Assembly (NCBI GenBank): GCA_965226785.1
Contig: CBDDEC010000004.1
Span: forward strand, 1,302,001-1,366,000
From: CBDDEC01 sp965226785
Lineage (GTDB): Bacteria; Chloroflexota; Dehalococcoidia; UBA2979
Length of the DNA stretch: 64,000 nt
Direction: 5' to 3'
Position 1 is the stretch's first letter; each line of letters opens with the position of its first letter. The translations under genes and the position numbers were made by a program. This document shows, piece after piece, positions 40,252 through 49,289 of this stretch. Below the pieces are notes generated by a model, which worked only from the letters and a program-made list of their open reading frames with translations, was not told the DNA's origin and ran no database searches.

Positions 40252-41067
40252 ATGTCCAACATCGAGACCCAGGACGGCGATGTACTAGTGAATGTAGACG
40301 AAGGCGTGATGCTCGTCACGCTAAATCGTCCGGAGAAGATGAACGCCATGGGCGGGAGCCTGATCGCTGATCTGTTGGCGGCGATCGGAGCGGCTTCCGA
40401 AGACGACGACGTCCGAGCCTTAGTGCTGACCGGTGCTGGACGTGCATTCTGCGCAGGCGCCGAGGTCACTCAGGATCGTGATCCCTCGACCGGACGTTCG
40501 ACGGTGTCCAGATACCGGCGGCTCGATCATCGTTCGAGTTCGGCGGCCACTGCAGAGGCGTTCGCGACCTCTGACGTCCCGATTATTGGAGCGATCAACG
40601 GCCCCGCGGTCGGAGCAGGGTTTGGGATCGCAATGTGCTGCGACGTTCGTTTCATGGGTGCCAGCGCGCGGCTCGGGCCGATCTTCATCAAACGTGGATT
40701 GGCCTCAGATTTCGGTGCCTCATATTGGCTTCCACGGCTGGTGGGCCCAGCGCGAGCTTACGAGATCTTCTACGACGGAGGGCCCCTCCCCGCGGATAAA
40801 GCGCTCGAACTGGGCGTTGTGCAGCGCGTTTATCCAGACGCTCAGCTCCTTGGAGAGACGCTCGCATATGCGAGGAAGGTGGCGGCTGGTCCGCCGCTTG
40901 CGACGACGTATATCCGTCATCTGGTCGCGCGCTCGCTTGATACGCCACTTAGAGAGTTCCTCGAAACCGAGTGGTCCTGGCAGTCGAACCTTCTAAAGAC
41001 AGCGGACGCAGCCGAAGGCTTCAGCGCGTTCGTTGAACGCCGGGAACCGCATTTCGAGGGGAAGTGA
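40252..41067 (+). CDS. enoyl-CoA hydratase/isomerase (crotonase) family protein
   Basis: 271 residues. LNRPEKMNAMGG and the oxyanion-hole segments CAGAEV and AINGPAVGAGFGIAM are intact; LGPIFIKRGLASDFG follows. It hydrates or isomerises acyl-CoA esters. GGAGGAAG precedes the ATG. It fits with the nearby SDR, acyl-CoA dehydrogenase and CaiB genes in beta-oxidation-like catabolism. Confidence 0.9.
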   Translation: MSNIETQDGDVLVNVDEGVMLVTLNRPEKMNAMGGSLIADLLAAIGAASEDDDVRALVLTGAGRAFCAGAEVTQDRDPSTGRSTVSRYRRLDHRSSSAATAEAFATSDVPIIGAINGPAVGAGFGIAMCCDVRFMGASARLGPIFIKRGLASDFGASYWLPRLVGPARAYEIFYDGGPLPADKALELGVVQRVYPDAQLLGETLAYARKVAAGPPLATTYIRHLVARSLDTPLREFLETEWSWQSNLLKTADAAEGFSAFVERREPHFEGK

Positions 41068-41339
41068 CACGCCGGTCGGCGGGGGATGCGCCCGCGATGT
41101 CGAGACGCGTTGCATCAAAGTGACGGCCCCGCTACGCGGTTGGACGCAGCCCATGCCTACGAAGAAGAGAAGGATGACGATGAACGGCCCCTCGTCCATG
41201 AGGCTCACACTGACTCGGAAAGGTTGACCAGAGACGAAGACCGAGCTCCGGTTCCGGCGCGAGAGGAGCCGAAGGGATCGGCGGTCCGAGTTGTTCGCCC
41301 CGGCGCTCTGCCGATGAGGGCCAGTACGGAGGGATTCCG
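41068..41339. other. 272 bp without a recognised gene
   Basis: It lies between the crotonase and the AtzG-like gene. Short frames on both strands are unconvincing; no repeat or hairpin stands out. Confidence 0.45.
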
Positions 41340-41576
41340 ATGGCACAAGCGAGTGATGTCGAGGCGACGGTGCGCGCTCTCTTGGAGGCGGCCGGGATTC
41401 CGGCGAGTGCTGAGGAGTTGGCGAAGTTCGTCGAGATGTACCCGGCGCTGCGCGCGTGGGCAGACCGTCTGTATGGCGACGAGTGGCGCACTGCGGAGCC
41501 AGCGCTGTCGTTCACGCCGATTGCACCTGGTCAGCCGGGACCGAGCGATCTAGGTGGCCCTGAGGCCGAGGCGTAG
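41340..41576 (+). CDS. GatC/AtzG-like small amidase partner
   Basis: 78 residues. One helical hairpin (VEATVRALLEAAGIPASAEELAKFVEMYPALRAWADRLY) resembles AtzG/DUF4089 proteins, which pack against amidase-signature enzymes as GatC does against GatA. The C-terminus is proline-rich and extended, suited to wrapping round the partner. The amidase gene begins 7 bases later. The match is by shape and context; sequence identity to AtzG was not computed. Confidence 0.6.
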   Translation: MAQASDVEATVRALLEAAGIPASAEELAKFVEMYPALRAWADRLYGDEWRTAEPALSFTPIAPGQPGPSDLGGPEAEA

Positions 41577-41582
41577 AGAGCA

Positions 41583-42995
41583 GTGACGCTTCCGCCGACG
41601 ATCGAACGGGCCGCTGCCGCGCTGCGAGCTGACGAAGTGACCAGCGTTGAGCTGACGGAGGCGGCGCTGGCCCGCGTCGCCGCGCTGGACGGCCAGCTGG
41701 GCGCGTTCCTGGCGGTGAACGAGGGCGCGCGAGCGCAGGCGGCTGAGGCTGATGCCGCCTTCGCGGCCGGCACCGATCGAGGGCCGCTCCAGGGCATCCC
41801 GTTTGGGATCAAGGATTTGCTCGCGACGCGCGATCAGCCGACGACGGCGAATTCGCTGATCCTCGACCCAGCATGGGGTGACGGCTTCGACTCAGTGGTG
41901 AGCGAGCGCCTACGCGCGGGCGGCGCTGTGATCATGGGCAAGCTCGTGTTGTCCGAGTTCGCGATTGGCGCGCCGGACCCAGAGAAGCCGTTCCCGATTC
42001 CGCACAACCCGTGGGACCTCGAGCGGACACCGGGCGGGTCATCCTCCGGCACGGGGATCGCTGTCTCGACCGGGATGGTGCTTGGGGGCATCGGGACCGA
42101 CACGGGGGGCTCGGTCCGCGGCCCGGCGGCGTTCAACGGGCTCAGCGGGCTCAAGGTGACGTTCGGACGCGTACCGAAGTGGGGCTGTGTACCGCTCGGG
42201 TACACGCTCGATTCGATCGGGCCGATGGCTCGATCAGCGTGGGACTGCGCGGCGATCCTGAACGTGATCGCCGGCTACGACGCGCGTGACTTCACCGCGT
42301 CAACTGAGCCTGTCGATGACTACGTGGAGGGGATCAGCGCAGGCATCGGCGGGCTGCGCGTTGGCGTGCCGACCGGGTACTTCTTCGATCACCCCGAGTT
42401 GCAGGACGGCCAGAAAGAAGCGGTCGAGGCGGTGATCGCGAAACTCGAGGACCTGGGAGCAGATGTGCGCGAGGTGGACCTCCCGCACTCCGACCTCGCG
42501 AGGGAGGCGAACACGGTCACGATGCTGAGCGAGGCGCTGGCCTATCACGGACCCGACATGGGCAGCGAGCGATGGAGCGAGTACGGCTCGAGCACGCGGA
42601 TGAGGGTCGGGCGGGCGGCGCTGTTCTCCGCCTCGGACTATGTACAGGCGCAGCGTTTCCGCAGTTGGTACGCGCGGGAGGCCTCGAGGGTGATGGCGGA
42701 GGTCGACGTGCTCGTCACGCCGACAGGCCCGGATACTGCGCCGCTGGCCTCGGCGATGACAGACCCGGCACTATCGTTCACGCAGCCCAGCTTCACGGCG
42801 CCATTCAGCCTCCTAGGGTACCCGGCGCTGGCGATTCCCGCGGGCTTCTCCGATGGAGGGCTGCCGTTCTCCGCACAGATTGTGGGCGCGCCGTTTGCTG
42901 AGGCGCTCCTGTTACGGGCTGGGCACGTGTACCAGCAGGAGACAGACTGGCACCTCCGGGTGCCGCCGATAGTCGAACAGAGTGCGGTTGACTAG
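41583..42995 (+). CDS. amidase-signature family amidase
   Basis: 470 residues. The Ser-cisSer-Lys triad is visible: Lys in GIPFGIKDLL (about residue 77), the cis-Ser in GGSSSGTG (about 153) and the nucleophile Ser in GTDTGGSVRGP (about 177). It hydrolyses a carboxamide or acts as a GatA-like or allophanate/biuret-type hydrolase. The start is GTG with AGAGAG upstream. The preceding small protein is probably its subunit. It is not likely to be the true tRNA amidotransferase because gatB is absent. Confidence 0.9.
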   Translation: MTLPPTIERAAAALRADEVTSVELTEAALARVAALDGQLGAFLAVNEGARAQAAEADAAFAAGTDRGPLQGIPFGIKDLLATRDQPTTANSLILDPAWGDGFDSVVSERLRAGGAVIMGKLVLSEFAIGAPDPEKPFPIPHNPWDLERTPGGSSSGTGIAVSTGMVLGGIGTDTGGSVRGPAAFNGLSGLKVTFGRVPKWGCVPLGYTLDSIGPMARSAWDCAAILNVIAGYDARDFTASTEPVDDYVEGISAGIGGLRVGVPTGYFFDHPELQDGQKEAVEAVIAKLEDLGADVREVDLPHSDLAREANTVTMLSEALAYHGPDMGSERWSEYGSSTRMRVGRAALFSASDYVQAQRFRSWYAREASRVMAEVDVLVTPTGPDTAPLASAMTDPALSFTQPSFTAPFSLLGYPALAIPAGFSDGGLPFSAQIVGAPFAEALLLRAGHVYQQETDWHLRVPPIVEQSAVD

Positions 42996-43132
42996 GCACC
43001 CCGGGCAGCCGCACCCGAAGGGCAGTACGAGCCTCCTGCAGGTCGGAGCCCCCTCCCCCCGCCACCCAGGTAATATGCGCCCCTCGGTCGAGAGGGGACC
43101 GTAATGCTTCTTGGCATGTCTCTGAGGCGATC

Positions 43133-43426
43133 TTGCTGTGCCTCGGGCTGGTTGTCGGTTGTGGGGATGACGACGCCTCCGGCTTCGATCTCGCGCGGTG
43201 GTGCCCCCTAGGCGACGAGGTGGACCGGCAGGCGAGCACCGGAATGGTCGAGTCAACCCTTGTCGATGGCTGGGTCGATGCTGCCCCTCCGGAGATTGCC
43301 GATAGCACCGAACAGGCTCGTCGCTGCCTCTCCATGAGACCGGAACAGGCTGCGGCAGACCCGGAGTTCGCCAGCTCTCGCACAGAGCTGACGACTGCGT
43401 TTCGCTGCTCCTCGGCGCTCCCCTGA
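43133..43426 (+). CDS. putative small lipoprotein
   Basis: 97 residues from TTG 43133. A short hydrophobic start leads to a lipobox-like LVVGCGDDD, and further cysteines follow. In another frame ATG 43104 reads MLLGMSLRR, so a one-base shift could have removed a normal signal peptide. No family is recognised. Confidence 0.4.
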   Translation: MLCLGLVVGCGDDDASGFDLARWCPLGDEVDRQASTGMVESTLVDGWVDAAPPEIADSTEQARRCLSMRPEQAAADPEFASSRTELTTAFRCSSALP

Positions 43427-43484
43427 ACCTCCTGTAGTAACATCCCGGGACTGCGCGCAATCGAGCGTTGGGAGGCCGAGCCGG

Positions 43485-45704
43485 ATGGAACAGACCGATT
43501 CTGACCAGGGCTTTGAAGGAGTCATCGGCCGATACGCCAGCGAGTCGATCCCCTCATGGCCACGACCCGTAGAAGCTAAGCCGGGTAGTCCAAACTTTCT
43601 CGTGATCGTTTTGGACGATGTCGGTTTCGCCCACTTGGGTTGCTATGGATCGCCGATCGAGACCCCGAACATGGACCGACTCGCTCGACGAGGCCTCCTC
43701 TACGCTAACTTCCACGCTCCACCCATCTGCGGGCCTTCGCGAGCAAGCCTGATGACCGGTCGGAATCACCACGCCGTTGGAATGGGACACAATCCCAACT
43801 GGGATTCGGGCTTCCCGAACGGTAAGGGGGCCATCTCGCCTACTGCGGCGACAATGGCGGAAATCTTGAAGTCGAACGGATATAGCACTTTCGCTATCGG
43901 CAAGTGGCACCTGGCTCCCCTTGCTGAGACATCAGCGGCCGGTCCCTTTCATAACTGGCCTCTGCAGAAAGGCTTCGAGCGATACTACGGCTTCCTCGAC
44001 GCGCTTACCGATCAATTCGAGCCCGATCTCTCGGAAGACAACCACCGTCGGCCGCGTCCGATTGGTACTGAGTACCATTTAAGCGAAGATTTGGTGAACC
44101 AAAGCATCGCGATGCTCCGCAATCAGCGATCACTAATGCCGAACAAACCGTTCCTGCTTTATCTCGCCTTTGGTGCGTGCCACGCGCCGCTGCAGGCGCC
44201 TCCTCACTGGATCGCAAAGTACCGCGGACGATTCGACCGTGGATGGGACTCAATTCGAGAGGATGTATACAGACGCCAGATTGACTTGGGCGTGATCCCA
44301 CCCGACACAGCACTTGCGCCACGAAACGATGGCGTGCGCCCTTGGGACGATCTGCCTGTCGACGATCAGCATGTCGCCGCCCGCCTCCAAGAGGCGTTCG
44401 CGGGAATGCTCGACCATACTGACGCGCAAATCGGCCGGCTCGTGGAGTACCTCGACGCTACCGGTGACTTCGAGAACACGGTCACGATCCTAGTGTCGGA
44501 CAATGGCGCTAAAGCCGGTTCGCCCCAGGGCAAGTTCATTGACAACTACAATCCGGTCCAAGTAGATGCTTCCGCGGGCCACGGGAACATCGAGAAGATC
44601 GGTGGACCTGACTCTCATTCGGTCTCGGCGCGTGGTTGGTCTCAAGTCGGCAACACTCCGCTTAAGCGGTACAAAATCAACACTCACGGAGGGGGCGTTC
44701 GCGTCCCGATGATTATGTGCTGGCCGGCGCGGATCGATGACGCTGGTTCCATCCGAAGACAGTTCCATCATATGATCGACATCACGCCAACAATTCTAGA
44801 TATCATAGGCGTCGAGGCACCCATTATATACCAAGGGATCGCGCAGATGCCGCTCCATGGTACGCCGATGACGTATACTTTCGACGACGACAATCGACCC
44901 ACCACTAACCGCACTCAATATTTCGAAACGGCGGGGCATCGCGCTATCTGGCAAGAGGGCTGGAAGGCGGTCGCCTACCATGACCCCGACGCCGATTTCG
45001 AAGAGGATCAGTGGGAACTCTACCATCTTGATGCCGACTTCTCTGAAGGACAAGACCTAGCTACGGAGCATCCGACAAGGCTTCAGGAGTTGCGAGACAA
45101 ATGGTGGAGTGAAGCCGAACGTTATGATGTCATGCCGCTAGACACGAAGCTTGACGGTCGGATCTCCCTACCGCCATCACCCGGCACGCCTGCCGAGCAC
45201 GTCCGATTCCGTCTCTATGCAGGTATCGATCACATTCCAACAAACGCAGCCCCGGACACTCGCAATCGATCCTATAAGATCAGTGCCGCCATTGAGCGCA
45301 CCAGTCCGGATGACGATGGAGTCATTGTTGCGAGGGGGGGTATCACCGGTGGTTACAGTCTATACGTTCAGAATCGTCGACTTATTTTCGAGTACAATCA
45401 TGCACCGGGCCGCTACCGAGTCGTCTCTCGATCGGAGGTCGCAGTAGGTCGAAGCGCCGTCGCGATCGACTTTGCTAAGACTGGCGATCTTAGCGGGGAA
45501 GCGAGCCTGTACATCGACGATGTACAAGTTGGTTCGGGGGTGATCGCGCGTACACTTGCGGGCTTGGTTGCGATCGAAGGTCTCGATATCGGCCAGGATT
45601 CGAAGACCTCGGTGAGTGATCATTATCGTGCGCCGTTTCCGTTTCAGGGGACGATTCATTACGTCGACTTCGAGCTCGGCGACGACCAGAGCGAGCCTTC
45701 TTAG
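43485..45704 (+). CDS. arylsulfatase (type I, formylglycine-dependent)
   Basis: 739 residues. FLVIVLDDVGFAHLGCYGSP supplies metal-binding Asp residues, and CGPSRASLMTGRN (Cys about residue 82) is the CxPSR motif converted to formylglycine. KWHLAP, LVSDNGA and the C-terminal jelly-roll-like domain (residues about 570-739) match large bacterial arylsulfatases of the AtsA type. There is no obvious signal peptide. It would release sulfate from organosulfates. No sulfatase-maturation gene is in the window. The sequence is visibly less GC-rich than the pyr region, suggesting transfer. Confidence 0.93.
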   Translation: MEQTDSDQGFEGVIGRYASESIPSWPRPVEAKPGSPNFLVIVLDDVGFAHLGCYGSPIETPNMDRLARRGLLYANFHAPPICGPSRASLMTGRNHHAVGMGHNPNWDSGFPNGKGAISPTAATMAEILKSNGYSTFAIGKWHLAPLAETSAAGPFHNWPLQKGFERYYGFLDALTDQFEPDLSEDNHRRPRPIGTEYHLSEDLVNQSIAMLRNQRSLMPNKPFLLYLAFGACHAPLQAPPHWIAKYRGRFDRGWDSIREDVYRRQIDLGVIPPDTALAPRNDGVRPWDDLPVDDQHVAARLQEAFAGMLDHTDAQIGRLVEYLDATGDFENTVTILVSDNGAKAGSPQGKFIDNYNPVQVDASAGHGNIEKIGGPDSHSVSARGWSQVGNTPLKRYKINTHGGGVRVPMIMCWPARIDDAGSIRRQFHHMIDITPTILDIIGVEAPIIYQGIAQMPLHGTPMTYTFDDDNRPTTNRTQYFETAGHRAIWQEGWKAVAYHDPDADFEEDQWELYHLDADFSEGQDLATEHPTRLQELRDKWWSEAERYDVMPLDTKLDGRISLPPSPGTPAEHVRFRLYAGIDHIPTNAAPDTRNRSYKISAAIERTSPDDDGVIVARGGITGGYSLYVQNRRLIFEYNHAPGRYRVVSRSEVAVGRSAVAIDFAKTGDLSGEASLYIDDVQVGSGVIARTLAGLVAIEGLDIGQDSKTSVSDHYRAPFPFQGTIHYVDFELGDDQSEPS

Positions 45705-46077
45705 CCACCGATAAAACGCGCTGTTATCGCGATCACGATGCACTTCACTGCAATCTCAAAGGGTACCGCGTGATCGCACAGGATCTCGAATACGACATCT
45801 TCGATCCCCGGTTCGTCTGCCGGCCGCGTGTCGTTACGCTTACCCCTCCGTTACACCTACACCACGCGCGAGCTGATTGGGCTGGGTCGGACCGGGAATC
45901 GATCGCTCGGTGGCGACGGCCCCGCGCGTGATTCTTGAACCGTGGGGCTCCCCGCCGTTACACAGCACGCGAGCTGAGTGTGGTGATCGCGGATCCGCCG
46001 CCGGGATGAGGATGTCACGACGCGGTGGCAGTTCACACCCGCTCGACAGGAACGGCTGCGCGTAGAACTCACTGCGA
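45705..46077. other. 373 bp between sulfatase and SDR
   Basis: It contains the P450 N-terminal remnant at 45770-45823. The rest holds two loosely similar CCGTTACAC...GCGAGCTGA stretches near 45849 and 45956, but no gene. Confidence 0.45.
45770..45823 (+). pseudogene. cytochrome P450 N-terminal remnant
   Basis: VIAQDLEYDIFDPRFV from GTG 45770 matches the start of the P450 at 39152 (VIAQDLGYDIFDSRFV) almost residue for residue, including the GTG start. It then degenerates. It marks a second, lost P450 gene. Confidence 0.75.
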
Positions 46078-47001
46078 TCATCCTTCGTCGTTCGGCATGA
46101 ACGGGTTGCTCAGCAGCGGCCCAAGCGAGCGTGGGAAGACCTCAAACATCTCATCCGCCGTCCAGCTGTCACCGCGAGCGAACGCTCGAGCCTCGATCAC
46201 CGGCTGGGTGTAGAGCCCCACCTCACGACCCCGGATCGCGAAGTCGCGACCGTTGACGTTCTGTGCTTCGTCCGATGCCAAGTAGACAATCAGCTGGGCA
46301 ATTGAGTTGGGGTCCATAGCCGCCATGCCCCCGGCGCTAGCACGAGACTCACCGCGCGCCTCGGCCGCCTGGCGCGCAGCCTCCATCTCGGGCGACAGTG
46401 TGAGGCGGGTTGCCGCCGCCGGGCGGATCGCATTGCAGGTCACGCCGTATCGCCCGAGGTCACGCGCGACAGTCCGGGTGATCCCGATGATGCCCTCTTT
46501 CGCTGCCGAGTAGTTCGTCTGCCCGGCGTTCCCGAGCCCCGAGCTGGAGCTCGTATTGATGATCCGGCCCGCGCGCTGCTGTCGCATGACCACGGAGGCG
46601 TGCTTGATCATGTTGAAGGTTCCCGTGAGGTGCACCGCAATTACGATGTCCCACTCTTCCTTCGTCATGTTGAACACCATGCGGTCGCGCAGGATGCCCG
46701 CGTTGTTGACGAGGATATCGAGGCCGCCAAACTCGGCGAGCGCCTGCTTGACCATCTCGGCACAGGCGTCGAAGTCGGAGACATCCGAGTAGTTCGCCAC
46801 TGCGCGACCACCGCTGGCCACGATCTCTTCTACGATCTCCTGCGCCGGAGCTTGGTCGGCCCCCTCACCAGCGGTCGATCCGCCGAGGTCGTTGACGACG
46901 ACCGCCGCGCCTTCGGCCGCCAGCGCCAGCGCTTCGGCGCGGCCTATGCCTCGGCCCGCCCCAGTGACGATCGCGGTCTTGCCATCCAGTCGAGCTGCCA
47001 T
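46078..47001 (-). CDS. SDR-family oxidoreductase
   Basis: 307 residues. TGAGRGIGRAEAL is the cofactor motif, DILVNNAGI the stabilising loop, and NTSSSSGLGNAGQTNYSAAK carries Ser and Tyr-x-x-x-Lys. A 50-residue C-terminal extension follows the Rossmann core. It resembles hydroxyacyl-CoA dehydrogenase (FabG/HSD17B4-like) SDRs. ATG 47001 is preceded by GGAGGAGGG; an upstream in-frame ATG at 47133 is not supported. Its first 21 codons and upstream region are duplicated at 52988-53329. Confidence 0.9.
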   Translation of the reverse strand: MAARLDGKTAIVTGAGRGIGRAEALALAAEGAAVVVNDLGGSTAGEGADQAPAQEIVEEIVASGGRAVANYSDVSDFDACAEMVKQALAEFGGLDILVNNAGILRDRMVFNMTKEEWDIVIAVHLTGTFNMIKHASVVMRQQRAGRIINTSSSSGLGNAGQTNYSAAKEGIIGITRTVARDLGRYGVTCNAIRPAAATRLTLSPEMEAARQAAEARGESRASAGGMAAMDPNSIAQLIVYLASDEAQNVNGRDFAIRGREVGLYTQPVIEARAFARGDSWTADEMFEVFPRSLGPLLSNPFMPNDEG

Positions 47002-47279
47002 GTTCGAGCCCTCCTCCGCTGGCGCGCGCCTCGAACGCTCGGCGAGGTTGAGACTCGGCGCGCTACTTGGCTGCCTCCCCTCTATATCATTCCCATCGTT
47101 CACGGTGCCACATTGGTTGATGACGTTCGGCAAGTGCCGTCAGCATTCTTCCGGCTGGTGGCCAGCCACGTTCGTAGTGGGAGCCGACGACTTCCTCGCC
47201 GTTTAGGCGGGCCGAACCGCGCGGTGTCAAGTGCCTCCTGGCAGCGCCATCATCCACTCAGCGTCACTCCCCGCGCCTG
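46938..47279. repeat. 342-bp direct repeat, copy 1
   Basis: This segment covers the first codons of the SDR gene and about 278 bp upstream. It is repeated without indels and with only a few substitutions at 52988-53329, exactly 6,050 bp away, in the same orientation. Confidence 0.9.
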
Positions 47280-47708
47280 GCGAGTCCCCCCCCCCGATTG
47301 AACAGATGGAAACCGGAGGCGAACCGACAAGAGGCGTCGTAGCCCACGCGGGGGCAAATCCGAGTCTTGTGGTCCCACAGCTTCACGCCCTTCGACGACC
47401 TCAACGTATCCGACCGATCCAGTGGCCGCTCGCCGCGTGCTGGCGTCCGCAAGCGCGAGGTCGGGGACTACGGCATCGTGGAGTGCGAGATTGGCCTGCG
47501 TAATGATGACGGACAGGAAACACTCCCGGCAGCGCCACGGTGGTGCTTCCGCTGGGGGACGGTAAGCCGATCCCCTATCCGTTCGTCCTACCCGTTGAGA
47601 GCTGATGCTTCGGTCGATGCTGCAAAAGCATCTCTGAGTAAAGAGTTGGATCGTGTCGGAGGTAGAGTTGCGGGACGGAGCAAATCACTCTCGCCCCGCC
47701 ACGAGGAG
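47280..47708. other. 429 bp before IS3 copy 5
   Basis: It holds a MaoC-like remnant (47368-47605). Near its end, ACGAGGAG (47701-47708) is the displaced ribosome binding site of the HMG-CoA lyase-like gene beyond the IS. Confidence 0.55.
47368..47605 (+). pseudogene. MaoC/FAS1-like acyl dehydratase remnant
   Basis: SFTPFDDLNVSDR and KREVGDYGIVECEIGLRNDDGQ, then after a frameshift ATVVLPLGDGKPIPYPFV and stop, resemble the C-terminal half of hot-dog-fold MaoC-like dehydratases, whose members read NQRGEVTTPG-ATVxLP at this point. It is frameshifted and lacks the N-terminus. Confidence 0.55.
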
Positions 47709-47739
47709 TGAACCGCCCCGGGTTTAGTGGAGACTCGGT

Positions 47740-48630
47740 TCATTGAGTCCCGGCACCTGCCGAGACCAGCTCACGTTCCTGGTTGCGCTCGTACTCGGCG
47801 GGTGGCAGGTAGTCGAGCGCACTATGCAACCGCCGATGGTTATACCAGTCCACCCACTCCAGCGTCGCCAGCTCGAGGTCGTCGAGTCCGCGCCACGGTC
47901 CCCGGCGGTGCACCAACTCCGCCTTGTAGAGCCCGATCACCGACTCCGCCAGCGCGTTGTCATAGGAGTCACCACGACTCCCGACCGAGGTCACGGCCCC
48001 GGCCTCGGCGAGCCGCTCGGTGTAGCGGATCGAGAGGTACTGCACCCCACGATCGCTATGATGAATCAGCCCGTCGAAGGGTCCGTTCCGCGCCCATAGC
48101 GCCTGCTCAAGGGCATCGAGCGCGAGTTCGGTCCGCAGTGAGCGCGATGCCTGCCAGCCGACGACCGAGCGCGAGTAGACGTCGATGACGAAGGCGACGT
48201 AGACGAAGCCCGACCAGCTGGGCACGTAGGTGAGGTCGGCTACCCAGAGCCGGTTGGGGGCTGGTGCGTGGAAGTCCCGCTCCACGAGGTCCGCCGGTCT
48301 GGGCGCGCTCTCGTCCGCCACGGTCGTCCGTTTGACCTTCCCACGTACCACCCCAGAGAGACTCAGCTCCCGCATCAGCCGCTCCACGGTGCAGCGCGCG
48401 ACGGGGATGCCCTCGCGGTGCAGCTGGCGCCAGAGCTTGCGCGCACCGTAGACCCCGAACTGTTCGGCGTGGACGTGCTGCAGCTTCACCTTCAACGCCT
48501 CGTCACGCACCCGCCGCGCCGAGAGCGGTCGGCTCCGGGCGGCGTAGTAGCTGGACGGGGCGACCTGCAGTTCCCGGCAGATCGGCTCGACCCCGAAGCG
48601 TTCGCGGTGGGTCTTGATGAAGCGAGTCAT
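47740..48630 (-). CDS. IS3-family transposase OrfB, copy 5
   Basis: 296 residues, identical in translation to copy 1, with intact D-D-E residues. Confidence 0.93.
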   Translation of the reverse strand: MTRFIKTHRERFGVEPICRELQVAPSSYYAARSRPLSARRVRDEALKVKLQHVHAEQFGVYGARKLWRQLHREGIPVARCTVERLMRELSLSGVVRGKVKRTTVADESAPRPADLVERDFHAPAPNRLWVADLTYVPSWSGFVYVAFVIDVYSRSVVGWQASRSLRTELALDALEQALWARNGPFDGLIHHSDRGVQYLSIRYTERLAEAGAVTSVGSRGDSYDNALAESVIGLYKAELVHRRGPWRGLDDLELATLEWVDWYNHRRLHSALDYLPPAEYERNQERELVSAGAGTQ

Positions 48631-48947
48631 TTCGGCAGTCGCGGGTCGAGCTCCCGCGCGAAAAAAGCCGAAGCGGCCTTGAGGATCTCGTTCGCCCGGC
48701 GCAGCTCACGGTTCTCGCGCTCGAGCTCCCGCAGCCGCGTCTGCTCCTCCGTCGTCTGCCCCGGCCGTGCGCCGCCGTCGACCTCAGCCCGTCGCACCCA
48801 CTTCCGTAACGTCTCCGGCGTCATCCCGAACTTCGAGGCGATCGAGCTGATCGTTGCCCACTGCGACGAGTGGTCCCGCTCGTGCTCGAACACCATCCGG
48901 ACCGCCCGCTCGCGGATCTCCGCTGGGTATCTGCCTGGTCGTGTCAT
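48627..48947 (-). CDS. IS3-family OrfA, copy 5
   Basis: 106 residues, identical in translation to copy 1 OrfA. Confidence 0.92.
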   Translation of the reverse strand: MTRPGRYPAEIRERAVRMVFEHERDHSSQWATISSIASKFGMTPETLRKWVRRAEVDGGARPGQTTEEQTRLRELERENRELRRANEILKAASAFFARELDPRLPK

Positions 48948-49006
48948 CGCTCCATCCTCTCAAGGACTGGAGCCTCCAACATTCCCGGGGCGGTTCAGAG
49001 ATAGTC

Positions 49007-49280
49007 ATGGCACGTCAGTGGGCGAGGGTCGAGATCACCGAAGAGGGCATGCGTGAGGGCATGCAGATCGAGGATTCGAACATCTCGGTCGAGGACAAGA
49101 TTCGGCTACTCGACGCACTCTCGGAAACGGGGCCTCAACGATCTCCGTTGGCTCGTTCGTGAGCCCGCGGTACACGCCACAGATGGCGAACATCGATGAA
49201 ATCGTCAGTGGCTTCCGCCCGAGCGAGCGCGTGACCTATACCTCGCTGGCACTGAACGAGCGAGGCGTGCAGCGCGCCCG
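49007..49280 (+). pseudogene. HMG-CoA lyase-like N-terminal remnant
   Basis: ATG 49007 reads RVEITEEGMREGMQIEDSNIS (the R-E-G/D-GMQ entry of the pyruvate-carboxyltransferase TIM barrel). A frameshift near 49130 leads to ISVGSFVSPRYTPQMANIDEI, and the homology ends near LNERGVQRA. Only about 90 of 300 residues remain. IS3 copy 5 ends 9 bases before the ATG and has removed its ribosome binding site. Confidence 0.8.
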
Positions 49281-49289
49281 CGGGCACAG

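Larger units (their letters stand above)
47709..48997 (-). mobile_element. IS3-family element, copy 5 (1,289 bp)
   Basis: It has the same ends as copy 1, and GAG is duplicated at both flanks (47706-47708 and 48998-49000). It inserted between the Shine-Dalgarno sequence and ATG of an HMG-CoA lyase-like gene. Confidence 0.95.
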
